From positions 186,001-250,000 of the forward strand of contig CAWITA010000026.1 in the NCBI GenBank assembly GCA_963838835.1: a DNA stretch of 64,000 bases. Direction: 5' to 3'. The notes beneath the pieces are model-generated. The model ran no database searches, had not been told where the DNA came from, and saw nothing but the letters and a program-made list of their open reading frames with translations. Made by a program: the position numbers and the translations under genes. Source of the DNA: Bog-473 sp963838835 (lineage in GTDB: Bacteria > Actinomycetota > Acidimicrobiia > Acidimicrobiales > RAAP-2). Each line of letters starts with the position of its first letter. The stretch's first letter is position 1. Below are positions 9,577-20,067 of this stretch, piece after piece.

Positions 9577-10878
9577 TCAATCCCCCGCGGCGTGATGGGA
9601 GGGATCGCTCTCTTCGTCCGGCACCACGTGTTCATCAGTTTCCGCGCCGGGACGGAGACCGGCCCGGATGCTTCTGAGCAACGGGCGAGCGAGCAGAAGC
9701 GCGACCGCGCATTGCAGGACCCCCGCCAGCACGAGTGGTAGGCGGAGTCCCCAAACCGTCGCCAGGGTTCCCGCCGCAAGGGCGCCGACCGGTGCAGCAC
9801 CCCAGGTGATGCCGCGCCATGCTCCGCCCACGCGCCCCATCAGGTTCTGCGGAGTCAACCTCTGGCGGAGGGAGGTCGCCACCACCGATCCTGTCGCCAC
9901 GGCGAGGCCCACGAGAAAGAAGCCAGGACCGGCCAAGTGCCACGACTTCGCCGAGGCCATGATCAGGTACCCGATACCGGATGCAATCGCGGCGCCAATA
10001 AGTGTCCAGGCGCTGCCGAAGCGTTGGACGAGGCGGTTCGTCACGAGGCTTCCGAGGAGATTGCCGACCGCCCCGACGGCGAGAAAGATCCCGTACGCAC
10101 CCGATCGGACTCCCCACTCGGTGGTCGCCAGGAGCACCAGCACACCGGCGACCATTCCCTGGAGCCCAGCGAGGCAGCTCACCATCACGAGCAACACACG
10201 CAAGCGGTGATCGGCGAACAGCAGCTTCGCGCCCTCCCAGACGCTCGGAGATTCCTCCTGTTGGGGTCTCTCCTTCGCACGGAGCTTGAGAAACGGGAAT
10301 GCAGACAACGCAAGTGCGATCGCGTCGGCGAGGAATGGGATCGCCTCGTTCGCGGCGAAAAGCCAAGTCCCGACGATCGGACCAGCCAGGTGTTCAGTCG
10401 CTGACTCAGTACCGGTCAGTCGTCCGTTCGCGTGTTCAAGGGCATCCGCCTCGACCAGAGTGGGCACCATGGCCTGATAGGACGAGTAGTAGACGGCCCG
10501 CGCTCCCGCATTGAGCAAAACGAGGAGGATCAGGAGCACCAGGTCCATGCGATCGTTCAAGATCAACAGCGCCGCCAGCAAAATAACGCCGGCACGAAAC
10601 GTGTTCGCGAGCGCCATCAAAGGGCCCTGATCGAAACGATCGGCGAAGGCCCCGGCCGGCAGCGCCAAGAGGAGCCAGGGCAGGCTGTCGCACGCGGCCA
10701 CCACGGAGACAGCCAACGGATGCGGATCCACCACCACCGCCAGAAGCGGGACGGCTCCGAGCATCATCCCGTCCCCGGAGGCAGAAAAGGTCGAACCCAC
10801 CCAGAGGCGAGCAAACGAATGTTGCAGCCGATGCCGGTGCACGGCAACCCGCCTGTGCGTCCTCATCGAAAAGCCCAC
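9577..10878 (-). CDS. MFS transporter (exporter type)
   Basis: 433 residues with about 12 hydrophobic segments in two halves separated by a charged loop (KLRAKERPQQEESPSVWEG). The loop 2-3 motif reads PAGAFADRFDQG, a variant of the MFS GxxxDRxGR signature. The layout, with SATEHLAGPIVGTWLF in helix 5, resembles enterobactin-exporter-like MFS proteins. Substrate is unknown. It begins 21 residues into a His-rich cytoplasmic N-terminus; ATG 10878 or 10866 are both possible. Confidence 0.8.
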   Translation of the reverse strand: MGFSMRTHRRVAVHRHRLQHSFARLWVGSTFSASGDGMMLGAVPLLAVVVDPHPLAVSVVAACDSLPWLLLALPAGAFADRFDQGPLMALANTFRAGVILLAALLILNDRMDLVLLILLVLLNAGARAVYYSSYQAMVPTLVEADALEHANGRLTGTESATEHLAGPIVGTWLFAANEAIPFLADAIALALSAFPFLKLRAKERPQQEESPSVWEGAKLLFADHRLRVLLVMVSCLAGLQGMVAGVLVLLATTEWGVRSGAYGIFLAVGAVGNLLGSLVTNRLVQRFGSAWTLIGAAIASGIGYLIMASAKSWHLAGPGFFLVGLAVATGSVVATSLRQRLTPQNLMGRVGGAWRGITWGAAPVGALAAGTLATVWGLRLPLVLAGVLQCAVALLLARPLLRSIRAGLRPGAETDEHVVPDEESDPSHHAAGD

Positions 10879-11517
10879 CCAGTCACGTGATCGATTGTCG
10901 CATCGTTCCCCTCCGGACTGGCTGATTCCTGGTCCACGCGCGACAAACGGCGGGGGCCGCCTCCGCGAGAGTGAAAATCGCTAAAGGTGGCCCGCCGCCG
11001 TGTCGATTCGACCAGAGCAACACCCCGTACCGTGTCGGGAGAACGGAGGAATGGGCTGCTTCGGTCGTACAGGACCGGTCGTCAAAGGACCGTTCCGGTT
11101 ACCACCGCCAATCAAAGCAGTTCATCATCCCACCTCCTTCACGCCGCTGGTACCGGCGGGGAATGCGAGGACCATCAACCGTGCGACCGGTATCCTCCGT
11201 TCCCCGTGCCTTGATTCTCGTCGTTGTGCAACCGTTTTGCAACCGTTGTGCGCCCGTTGTGTTGAGCGAAAGGCCTCTGAGCAGGGGAAATAGCTCTGGA
11301 GCGGCGCCAAATAGTGGCCAAAGGGCCTTCATGGGTGGCCCAGATTGTGCGGTGCCGCAGTTTTCCTACACTCCGAGCAAACCGCGGGGCCAGGTCGTGC
11401 CGCTGGCTGGAGTCCTACCAGGCTCGCGGTCGCCGCAGTGCCGGCAACGCGGTGGCCCTTATGCGGAGGGTTCCGGCATCCGCCTCGGTCTCAGTGCCGA
11501 GCGGAGCAGTGCACGAG
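10879..11517. other. Long intergenic gap, no supported gene
   Basis: About 640 bases between two minus-strand genes. Open frames here lack family resemblance. The clearest structure is a cluster of GCAACCGTT repeats with flanking GTTGTGC words at 11221-11262, which could be an operator-like array or simple decay. I see no tRNA or obvious terminator. Confidence 0.4.
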
Positions 11518-14181
11518 CTACGACGAGCTCGCGAGTGCGCCCGGGGCGGCTTGGCCTCCGAAAGGGGCGATCCTGATCTCAGAGGGTGTGAACGCGAGGG
11601 ATCCCCCTTGGAGAAGCCATTCTTGGAGCCGAGCCGGTTCCATCGGTTTGGACAAGTAGTAGCCCTGAATGGAATCACAATCGGCGTCGGCCAGATGGGC
11701 GCAAGTGAGCTCGTCCTCTGCCCCTTCGGCCACCACGGTCAGTCCGAGAGAGTGGGCCATGGCGATGGAGGAACGGACGATGATCGCGTTGCTCAAGTCA
11801 TTCGGCAGATTCGTCACGAAGGAGCGGTCGATCTTGAGTTCCTGGACAGGCAGGCGATGGATGTACGCCAGCGACGAGTAGCCCGTGCCGTAGTCGTCGA
11901 TCGCGATCCGGATGCCTAGCCCAGCCAGCTCATCGAGGACTCTGCTCGCCTGGCCGAGATCGGCCACCACCTCTGTTTCGGTGACCTCGAGGGTGAGGGC
12001 ATCGGGGGGGATGTTGTTGGCTTGCAGTTGCGCCGCGACTCGATCGACGAGGCTCGCGTCGGCGAATTCACGCCCGGAGCAATTGATGGCCAGTCCGATC
12101 TGAATGCCTGCCCGTCGCCATTCCGCCAACCTGGCGCAGCCCTCGGCGAGAACGAAGTCGGTGATCTGACCGATGAGGCCCAACTGTTCCGCGATCCCGA
12201 TGAACTCGTCGGGAGGTATCGCGCCCTGTTCCGGATGGTTCCAACGAGCCAACGCTTCGACCTGCTCGATCTGCCCCGTCTTGACGTTCGCGATCGGCTG
12301 GTACATCACGCTGAGCTCGCGCTTGTCCTCGAGCGCATGCGTCAAGAGCCCGCTGAGCATGAGCCACCTCTGCATGCTCTGGTCCTGTTCCACCGAGTAG
12401 ACCTCGACCGCGCTTCGGCGCTCTTTGGCCAGGTACATGGCGATTTCCGCCCTCTGGAGGAGAAGAGCCACGTCATCGCCATGCTCGGGCGCAAGTGCGA
12501 TTCCGGCACTCGCCCCGACGGGGAGGGTGAGCCCATCGATCTTGATCGGACGCGAAATCTCCCCCTTCACCTCGTGCACGATCTCGACCGCACTCGCCGG
12601 GTCGGCGACATCTGCGATGACGAACGCAAACTCGTCACCGCCCAGACGCGCGACGGTGGCACGGCCAGAGACGGCGCGCAGTAACCGCTCGGACACCTCG
12701 CACAACAGACGGTCGCCGATGGCATGGCCGAGGGTGTCATTGACGTCCTTGAAGCGGTCGATATCGAGCAGGACGATCGCGACCCCGTCGCTCTCGCTCA
12801 GGGCAGTCGCCGCACGCGTGAGGAACAACATGCGGTTCGGAAGCCCGGTGAGCATGTCGTGCGTCGCCTGATGTGACTTGCTGTCGACCTCGTAGCGCAG
12901 CTCCTCGACCAGGCGGGCGCGTTCCAGGTTGGCGCTCGCGTGGGCGACGAGCATTCCGAACAGGTGGAGATCATCGTTATCGAAGTGGTCTTCCTCCTCG
13001 TCACGGTCCAGCGCCACGATCGCTCCGATGGCGGACGGCCCGCTCATGATCGGGGCAACGATCGCGTCGCGGTAGTCGCCGGCGATCGGGTCGTTGCCAG
13101 GACTCCCGTCCTTTGCGTTGCTTTTGTGGAGTGAAGCGTCACCAGTCGCAATCGCCTGCGTCACGAAGGATGACGCGTCGAGAGCCACGGGCACAACCCT
13201 TGACGTCCTTCCATCCCCAACCGAAATCCGGCGCGGTATCCCGGACGGCTCGGCCAGAATTAGCTGCGCTCGGCGGGCTCGCATCACGGTGCACACCTCG
13301 TCGAGCACTTCCAGACTCATGGACGAGGGCTCGAGGCTCGCCGAGCCGAGGACGCGGCTGAAGTTGTAGAGCCGTTGCAACGATCCGAAACGCAGCAACA
13401 GCCTCAAGTAGCCCCGGTAGGCCAGGACGATCAGAATGGCGACCAAGAGAAGCGGCAAGGTCGCCCACAGATTGAACCAGGCTGCGTCGAGCACGACAAA
13501 CGAGAGGCAAATACTCGCCGTCACGAGCATGGCCTCGGTCGTAAACTGCTGTGGCGCTCCACGCGCGACGGTCTGCCCGTTCAGCTTGATGACGATTTTC
13601 CCGATCAAGGTTGAGCTGATTGCGAGGAAGCATCCGGCGACCGCTAGCGCTCCCCAGCCTCGAAGGCTGACAGGACTGCTGGCTCCGAGAACCTCGCGGA
13701 AGACGATGATCGTGAGCACCTTGGTGAGCGCGACGGACGCCAAATTGAATGTGACCCTGATCAGAGCTTTCCTGGTCAGGAACACGTAGACGATGGCCTC
13801 CGCCAAGACGGTGACCAGCACGAACCAACGAGGCGGGAGAAAGACCAGACCGAGAAGCAGAGGCACTTCGCCGAGAACGATGGTGTAGCTGTTGCCGCGG
13901 TAGTGGAACACCACCGGTTGCCACGCCATCAGCGCAGTGAGAAGGCCAACGACCGCGAGCATCTCGGGCTCGTTGATCAGCTGTCGGATTGGACCGGCAT
14001 CCATGAACGGGCCCACCGCCCAGAGAACACCGGCGGTGAGGGCAAGGACAGCCGAGAAGGCGTAGATCCGGGCGGAAACTACCCAGCTCGGCGCGAGAAG
14101 ATCCGTCGCCTCGTCCTCGGACCCCGTCGATTCCAAGGGTTCCAGGGCGCGCTCGACCGAGCCCTGGTCACCGCTCGTCAT
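11518..14181 (-). CDS. Membrane GGDEF-EAL cyclic-di-GMP protein
   Basis: About 887 residues. The N-terminal 300 hold about eight hydrophobic segments resembling a MASE-type sensor. A GAF-like region follows (GDYRDAIVAPIMSG, SAIGAIVALDRDEEED). The GGDEF domain has an intact active site (ARLGGDEFAF). The EAL domain has EALARWNHPE, DDYGTGYSSLAYIHRL, KIDRSFV and VVAEGAED, so the catalytic residues look complete. The protein may both make and degrade c-di-GMP. Start chosen at ATG 14181 because a GGGGGG run lies at ribosome-site distance; ATG 14205 is the alternative. Confidence 0.88.
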   Translation of the reverse strand: MTSGDQGSVERALEPLESTGSEDEATDLLAPSWVVSARIYAFSAVLALTAGVLWAVGPFMDAGPIRQLINEPEMLAVVGLLTALMAWQPVVFHYRGNSYTIVLGEVPLLLGLVFLPPRWFVLVTVLAEAIVYVFLTRKALIRVTFNLASVALTKVLTIIVFREVLGASSPVSLRGWGALAVAGCFLAISSTLIGKIVIKLNGQTVARGAPQQFTTEAMLVTASICLSFVVLDAAWFNLWATLPLLLVAILIVLAYRGYLRLLLRFGSLQRLYNFSRVLGSASLEPSSMSLEVLDEVCTVMRARRAQLILAEPSGIPRRISVGDGRTSRVVPVALDASSFVTQAIATGDASLHKSNAKDGSPGNDPIAGDYRDAIVAPIMSGPSAIGAIVALDRDEEEDHFDNDDLHLFGMLVAHASANLERARLVEELRYEVDSKSHQATHDMLTGLPNRMLFLTRAATALSESDGVAIVLLDIDRFKDVNDTLGHAIGDRLLCEVSERLLRAVSGRATVARLGGDEFAFVIADVADPASAVEIVHEVKGEISRPIKIDGLTLPVGASAGIALAPEHGDDVALLLQRAEIAMYLAKERRSAVEVYSVEQDQSMQRWLMLSGLLTHALEDKRELSVMYQPIANVKTGQIEQVEALARWNHPEQGAIPPDEFIGIAEQLGLIGQITDFVLAEGCARLAEWRRAGIQIGLAINCSGREFADASLVDRVAAQLQANNIPPDALTLEVTETEVVADLGQASRVLDELAGLGIRIAIDDYGTGYSSLAYIHRLPVQELKIDRSFVTNLPNDLSNAIIVRSSIAMAHSLGLTVVAEGAEDELTCAHLADADCDSIQGYYLSKPMEPARLQEWLLQGGSLAFTPSEIRIAPFGGQAAPGALASSS

Positions 14182-14305
14182 CTCCCCTGAGCCCCCCGCT
14201 CCCATGCCCGCGCGGGTGGACTCAGCGCCGTCCGCTGGCACGTTGGCTACATCGGCACAATTTCGTTGTGCCTTGAGACCGTCCGGCGAAGCCGAAAACC
14301 CATCG

Positions 14306-14476
14306 TTACCTGGGCTTCCACCACGACCGAGATCCTGCTGAGCGCTCCCCGGCGGTGGGACCCTTCTCGCCTCGCCACCGCCGGAACAGCTGGCTGAGAT
14401 CAGCTCGGTCCTCTGGGGTGAGGTCCTCCGGCTCGAAAGGCGCCGTCGGGGCGATGCTGATCGAGATCTGCTCCAC
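14306..14476 (-). CDS. Possible small hypothetical protein
   Basis: A 56-residue frame from GTG 14476: EQISISIAPTAPFEPEDLTP followed by EDRADLSQLFRRWRGEKG. The composition is protein-like and the stop sits 125 nt upstream of the GGDEF-EAL gene on the same strand. I recognise no family. The rest of 14182-14881 shows only scattered open frames, one of which (plus strand, ending TGA near 14872) could be another remnant. Confidence 0.25.
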   Translation of the reverse strand: MEQISISIAPTAPFEPEDLTPEDRADLSQLFRRWRGEKGPTAGERSAGSRSWWKPR

Positions 14477-14881
14477 CGCAGCGGGGCAGTCGGGTCCCTT
14501 CCGGAGGTGGGTTGCGAGCCGGCGCCGTCTCGGCGGCGACCGAGAGCCCTCCAGGTCTTCAGCGACGAGCGCGACCGCCGCTGGCGGCGCCCCGCGCTCC
14601 TTAGTATCGGCGCACACCGAAACGGCCCCGGAGGTCGGATGACGACAGAGACCGAGACGACCTTTCCCGAACTGTTCGCGCTTGTGGGTCCAACCCGACC
14701 CGGATGGTCGAACGCCTGGCCGATGACGAGGTGACCCTGCTCGAAGCAACACGAGTGGGTCCTTTCGATCCTCCCGGTGGCCGCAGAGGTGAGCCCGTGG
14801 CGGACACCGCTCGGCCGCGCTTCGTCGAGATCGTGGCCCGGACAAGAAGTGGGGTGGCGAGGTGCTGCCGGTGACCGCCCG

Positions 14882-16144
14882 ATGAGGGCGCGTCCGGCGC
14901 CGGTCCGCATCGACGACCTGGCCGTGCCCCGCTACAACGACGAGGTGCGGGCGATCCTCGACTTCATGGACGAAGCCGGCTCGCAACTGGTCCTCGAACC
15001 GGGCCCGCTCATGGACGCCGCCAGGGCAGAGACCTCGCTGGACGACTTCGGTCCCAACGACTTCGTCGAGCGGCTCGACGTGCTCTGCCGGGCCATGCGG
15101 GAGCAAGGCGGCTTCAACGGTGCGGGGGTCATGCAGCAGTACTCCTTCCTCCTCGGCCTGCTCAAGAATCGGCTCCTGATCGAGGACCTGCTCCGGCGGC
15201 ACCCCGAGATCCTCGAACAGCGCATCGCCGCCCCGATCGTCATCTGCGGGCTGCCCCGGACCGGGACCACCCACCTGCACAACCTCATGTCGGCGGACCC
15301 GGCGCTGCGGTCGCTCCCCTACTGGGAGAGCCTCGAGCCGGTCCTCGCCGAACGCGAGCGCCCCGAGCCAGGCGCGCCCGATCCCCGCCTCGAGCGGACT
15401 GCGATGGCCCTGTCGTTCCTCGACGCCGCCCTGCCGTACTTCAAACGCATGCACGAGATGACCGTCGATCACACGCACGAGGAGATCCAGCTGCTTGCCA
15501 TCGACTTCTCCACCATGCTCTTCGAAACCACGGCGCCCCTGCCGATGTGGCGCGACGATTATCTGGCGCGCGACCAGCGGCATAGCTATGCCTACCTGAA
15601 GCGCATTTTGCAGGTGCTGCAGTGGCAGCGGGGCGGTACCCGGTGGGTGCTCAAGTCACCCCAGCACCTCGAGCAATTTCCCGCCCTCCTCGCGACTTTC
15701 CCCGATGCCACTTTCGTCGTGACCCATCGCGATCCGGTGTCGGTCACGGCTTCGATGGTGACGATGCTCGCCTACTCGGCTCGGCTGAGCCGCGACCGCG
15801 TCGACGTCGTCGGCATCGGGAACTACTGGGCCGACCGCCTCCTGCGCATGCTCCAGGCCTGCGCGGAGGATCACGACGTCCTGCCCGACGCGCAGACCAT
15901 CGACGTGCGCTTCGACGAGTTCATGGCCGACGACATGGCGATGGTGGATCGCGTGTACGACCTGGCCGGCCAGCCGATGGACGGCCGCGCCCGAGCCGCC
16001 ATGAACACGTTCATGGCGGCCCATCCACGCGGCAAGCACGGTGGCGTGGTCTACAACCTCGCCGAGTTCGGCCTTGACCCGGCCGAGCGGCGGGAGGCAC
16101 TGTCCTTCTACACGGAGCGCTTCGGGATCAGCCTCGAGTCCTGA
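14882..16144 (+). CDS. Sulfotransferase family protein
   Basis: 420 residues. GLPRTGTTHLHNLMS is the P-loop-like 5'-phosphosulfate-binding motif. VVTHRDPVSVTASMVTML is the 3'-phosphate-binding motif with Arg and Ser. These define a PAPS-dependent sulfotransferase of the actinobacterial type related to lipid and glycan sulfotransferases. The C-terminal GKHGGVVYNLAEFGLDP is typical of the group. The acceptor is unknown. ATG 14882 is chosen because the family N-terminus begins shortly after it. Confidence 0.85.
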   Translation: MRARPAPVRIDDLAVPRYNDEVRAILDFMDEAGSQLVLEPGPLMDAARAETSLDDFGPNDFVERLDVLCRAMREQGGFNGAGVMQQYSFLLGLLKNRLLIEDLLRRHPEILEQRIAAPIVICGLPRTGTTHLHNLMSADPALRSLPYWESLEPVLAERERPEPGAPDPRLERTAMALSFLDAALPYFKRMHEMTVDHTHEEIQLLAIDFSTMLFETTAPLPMWRDDYLARDQRHSYAYLKRILQVLQWQRGGTRWVLKSPQHLEQFPALLATFPDATFVVTHRDPVSVTASMVTMLAYSARLSRDRVDVVGIGNYWADRLLRMLQACAEDHDVLPDAQTIDVRFDEFMADDMAMVDRVYDLAGQPMDGRARAAMNTFMAAHPRGKHGGVVYNLAEFGLDPAERREALSFYTERFGISLES

Positions 16145-16154
16145 CTTCCGTCGA

Positions 16155-18727
16155 CTACTCCATCGGGCGGATGGCGATACCCGAGGGCTCGCGTCCCGCC
16201 AGGACCCAGCCGATGAGCATGGCGACGAGCGGCATGGCGACCAAGATGAAGAACAGGTTGTCCCACGGGACATGATTGATGATGTCCGACACCCCACCTT
16301 CCCGCGAGTTGGAGCGGAACCAGCCGACCAGGCCGATGTAGGCGGCCACCGTCCCGAGCAGCGCACCCAAGAAGGCGAGGCCACCGGCGGTGACCGCCGT
16401 CAGGCTGCGCCGGGTGCGCGAGCTCGCACCGGTGGCGGTGAGCGTCCGCAAGTCGCTGGCCGTCTCGCTGCGGATCAGGCCCACGCTCATGGCCAGGACG
16501 CCCAGCGCGAGCGCGATGCCGAAGACGGTCGCCCAGTTCACGATCTCGGACGACGACGGCGCGTCGTTCTTCGACTCGATGCTCAACTCGCCGGTAGCCG
16601 CCAGCGAGTTGGCGCTCGTCAGCTGCGCCTGCGTGATCGCGGTGTTGGACAGGACCATCCAGCCGTCCAGGCTGTTCTGGTCCGCCAGGTGCAGCCGGCG
16701 CAGCGCGCGCTCTCGGTGATCACCGTGTTCGGGGCTGACGTGCCCGTGGGCAGCTGGCTCTCCTCCTGCACCACCGGGTGCGCCAGGCACTGGTTGGGAG
16801 TGCACTCGTTGTAGTTGTTGCCGCCGGCGCCCAGGCCCTGGAAGCCGTTGCCCCCCTTGCCGCCGCCGCCGAAGGTGAGCTGCACGCCCGAGCCGGCCAG
16901 CCCCGGCCGCGAGCTGAGGATATCGACGTTGGACGGGATTGACGAGGGATTGATGCCGTAGGCCCGCAGGAGGGCCGGGGTCGCCACGAAGATCGGGCCG
17001 TTCCATTGCCGGCCGCTTGCGCTCGGGTTCTGCAGGCCGACCGCCGGGTTGTCCAGCTCGACGACGTCCTTCGCGCCGACCGCGGCGGCGATGGCGTGCA
17101 CCGTGGCCACCTGTGCCGACAGGCTCGGAACCGCCTGGGCCGGCTGGGTCTGCCCGCCGGGGCCGAAGGTGGGGCCGGTCGGCGGGCTGTACACGTTGAG
17201 CGTGTTGGCCGCCATGTTCGGCCCGACGTAGTCGAAGACGTTGGCGTAGCGGGCGACGGCGACGGCACAGACGATGACCGCGATCATGATGCCGAGGCTG
17301 ATGGCCGAGAGGGCCGAGCCGGAGCGGGCCCGGTAGCGGGCCATGTCGCGCAGCGGCAGGCGGATGGCGATGGGCGATCGGCCTCCCACCCGGGCCAGCA
17401 GGGCCAGGAAGAACGGCGAGACCAGGATGATCCCCGTGACCAGCGCGATCAATCCGGGGACCAGCCAGATCACGCCGCCGCCGTTCCCCGCCGCGCCCGA
17501 GACGGAGAACATGAAGAACCCGATCACGAGGGCGATCACGCCGGGAAGCAGCGAGCGGTGGATCTGGCGGGGCGGCGCCGGGCGCCCGGCCAGGGCACCG
17601 ACGACCGGCAGGCGGGTGATGGCGCGGGCGGGGTAGCTGGCGGCGAAGAAGGTCGCGACCACTGCCAGCACCATGGCCGGCACGATGACGTTCCAGGGCA
17701 GGGCGAACATCCCGATGAGGTGGTGCGCGTCCCGCTCGTTGGTCGGACGGTAGACGAGCCACACCGCGAGGCCCAGCACGAAGCCCAAGATGGCCCCGAC
17801 CACGCCGACGATGACGCCGTTGGACTCGAGGACGAGCCGGACGTTGCGGTCGGTCGCGCCCATGGACTCGAGCATCCCGAGCGAGCGCATGCGGCGCTGG
17901 GCCAGCACGGTGAAGCCACCGATCGACACCAGCGCGATCAGGAGCATGCCGACCGTGGCCAGCGCCAGCACGATGGTGGACGGGTTGATGATGTTGTTGT
18001 TGCCCGAACCAGGGATCGTGACGTAGGACGGGATGTCCTTGCTGTCCGGGCGGGCGTCAAAGAGGACGCTCACCTGTGTGGGGTGCGTCACCTGACCCGG
18101 CGGCACCAACGCGAATTCGTCGAGCAGGCTCTGGGGGTTCTGCACGATGCCGACCACGGTCTTGCCGCCCAAGGACCAGGTGTCACCAACGTGGAGGTTG
18201 AGCTCGGACGCCAGCCCCGGCGTCAGCGCGATCTCGTTCGGCCCGCTCGGGTAGTGCCCGGAGAGCAGCTGCAGCATCGGGCCGCCGTAGGGGCCGTGAG
18301 GATCCTGGGAGCGGAGCTGATAGGTCTGCGTCGAGCCGGGGACGGTGAAATTCTCGTTCGCGATGACCTGCACCGTGCCGAAGCGATGCTCCAGCTGCGC
18401 GATCTGCGAGTCCACGTAGGCCAGGCTGTCCTGGGGCGACTTGGACGCGGGGTTCGACGGGTTGTTCGACAGGTTGAACGTGGCGAGGTCGTGTGCGGTG
18501 CCGAAGCCGGCGTTGGCCGGCGGCGGCGTGTTGACCGCGACCGCCGAGCCCACGACGACGGCGGCCACCGCCACGATGATGAGGAGCAGGATCAGGAGCT
18601 GCTGGTGCCATTCGCGCGTGAAGAGGCGCCAGCCCCAGCGGATCATGGCCCGGCGGGCCGGGACGCCGCCGCTGGTCGGCTCGGGGCCCGACTGCGTCGC
18701 CGGGCGCTCGAGGACGCCGACGCTCAT
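16155..18727 (-). CDS. ABC transporter permease (FtsX/MacB type), frameshifted
   Basis: About 855 residues. A first membrane helix (LLILLLIIVAVAAVVVGSAV) is followed by a large extracytoplasmic domain, then an FtsX-like unit with AQRRMRSLGMLESMGATDRNV, a second duplicated domain and a terminal FtsX unit ending GWVLAGREPSGIAIRPME. Near 16700 the frame changes by one lost (or two gained) bases inside GCGCGC. The ATG at 18727 overlaps the ATPase stop (ATGA). With the ATPase and PadR genes it forms a regulated efflux or lipoprotein-type ABC operon. Confidence 0.85.
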
Positions 18728-19446
18728 CGGTTCGGGAGGTCGGCGAGGAACGCGTCCGGGCTCTCGGCCGGCAGCGTCTGGTCCACGATCCGGCCGTCGC
18801 GCAAGAAGACCACGCGATCCGCCCACGAGGCCAGCTGCGCGTCGTGGGTTACCACGACGGCGGCCATGCCACGGTGGCAGGCGGCGAGGATCAGGCGCAT
18901 GACGGACTCGGCGTTGGTGGAGTCGAGTGCCCCGGAGGGTTCGTCGGCCAGCAGCAACCGCCGCCCACCGACAACGGCCCGAGCGATGGCGACCCGCTGC
19001 CGCTCGCCACCGGACAGCTGGTCGGGGTAGTGCGACGCCCGGTCGGTCAGCCCAAAGTCTTCCAGCGACTCGAGCGCCGCCGATTGGGCCTTGCGGGCCG
19101 ACACACCGTCCAGCTCGAGCGGCAGGGACACGTTCTCGACGGCGCTGAGCCCCGCCAGCAGGTTGTAGTCCTGGAAGACGTACCCGATGGACTGGCGGCG
19201 CAAGCGCGCCTTGCCGTTGCGCGACAACGAGGCAAGCGGACGGCCGCCGACGGAGACCTCACCGCTGGTGGGGTCCTCGAGGCTGCCGGCGATCGTCAGC
19301 AGCGTGCTCTTGCCCGATCCGCTGGAGCCCATGACCGCCACGAGAGAACCCGCATCGACGGAGAGGTCGATCCGCCGCAGGGCGTGGACCTCGGCGGCCC
19401 CTTCTCCGTAGACCTTGGAGATATCGCGAAGCTCGAGGTAGCTCAT
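18724..19446 (-). CDS. ABC transporter ATP-binding protein (MacB/LolD type)
   Basis: 240 residues. Walker A GSSGSGKST, signature LSGGERQRVAIARA, Walker B LLLADEPSGALD and the switch His in VVTHDAQL are all intact. The start ATG 19446 overlaps the padR-like gene's stop (ATGA), and its own stop overlaps the permease start in the same way. All three genes are therefore translationally coupled. Energises the adjacent FtsX-type permease. Confidence 0.93.
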   Translation of the reverse strand: MSYLELRDISKVYGEGAAEVHALRRIDLSVDAGSLVAVMGSSGSGKSTLLTIAGSLEDPTSGEVSVGGRPLASLSRNGKARLRRQSIGYVFQDYNLLAGLSAVENVSLPLELDGVSARKAQSAALESLEDFGLTDRASHYPDQLSGGERQRVAIARAVVGGRRLLLADEPSGALDSTNAESVMRLILAACHRGMAAVVVTHDAQLASWADRVVFLRDGRIVDQTLPAESPDAFLADLPNR

Positions 19447-20030
19447 TGGGGGGTTCCTACCTTGCGCCGGGACTTGGGGAGGGGGAACGACTGCGGGGCC
19501 GGCGCGTCCACGCCCGCAGCTGCTCGCTTCAGTCGCCCGTCGGCGGTGTCCAGCCACCGGATCAGCGAGTCGAGCCGGAAGAGCTCCGCATCGACGACCA
19601 GGGCGAAGTTGAGGTCCAAGCGGGACTCGTCCTCCTTCAGGCGCGTCCACTGCTGCATGAGCTCGACGAGGTAGCGCCGGTGGACCTGGACCACCTCGTG
19701 CACGTCCACGCCGGGAAGCCCGAGTGCGACGAGCACCTTGATCACGAGCTCGTCGCGGGGTGGGGAGGAGAAGTCAGGCGGGGTGCGCAGCCACCCGGCG
19801 AGCTCGGCCTGGCCCTCCGCGGTGATGTGGAAGCCCTTCTGGGGCCCGTCCTCGGCCGAGTCGTCGGACTCGACCAGGCCGTCACGCTCGAGTCGCTGCA
19901 GGGTCGTGTACACCTGTCCGACGTTGAGCGGCCAGACCTCGCCGGTCTTGGCCTCGAACTCCTGGCGCAGCTGCAATCCGTATTTGGGGCCCTCGCTCAG
20001 CAGGGCCAACAGAGCGTGACGCACGCTCAT
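19443..20030 (-). CDS. PadR family transcriptional regulator
   Basis: 195 residues. The N-terminal winged helix is clear: HALLALLSEGPKYGLQLRQEF, then VGQVYTTLQRLERDGLV and the wing KGFHITAEGQ. The C-terminal coiled dimerisation domain follows (subfamily with Vir_act_alpha-like tail). First gene of the coupled PadR-ATPase-permease operon. A perfect 21-bp interrupted palindrome 16 nt upstream of the ATG is the likely autoregulatory operator. Confidence 0.92.
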   Translation of the reverse strand: MSVRHALLALLSEGPKYGLQLRQEFEAKTGEVWPLNVGQVYTTLQRLERDGLVESDDSAEDGPQKGFHITAEGQAELAGWLRTPPDFSSPPRDELVIKVLVALGLPGVDVHEVVQVHRRYLVELMQQWTRLKEDESRLDLNFALVVDAELFRLDSLIRWLDTADGRLKRAAAGVDAPAPQSFPLPKSRRKVGTPQ

Positions 20031-20046
20031 GGTCGTACCTTTCGAA

Positions 20047-20067
20047 GTAGCATACTGAGTATCCTAC
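20047..20067. promoter_or_regulatory. 21-bp palindromic operator for the PadR operon
   Basis: GTAG-N-ATACT-N-AGTAT-N-CTAC, a perfect inverted repeat in its 18 defined positions, centred 27 nt upstream of the padR-like ATG. Dyads of this size containing AGTAT/ATACT half sites are typical of PadR dimers. It overlaps where the promoter should lie, consistent with repression. Confidence 0.75.

Noticed and set aside
10971..11576. 201-residue plus-strand frame
   Set aside because: No start signal, no family resemblance, and its end is antisense to the GGDEF-EAL C-terminus.
14777..14881. Upstream extension of the sulfotransferase
   Set aside because: The extra 35 residues lack family similarity, and the conserved N-terminus begins just after ATG 14882.
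17006..19030. Plus-strand open frame of 674 residues
   Set aside because: Antisense to the ABC permease and ATPase, whose motifs are complete on the other strand. Its composition (His/Asp/Gly/Arg) is typical of a shadow frame.
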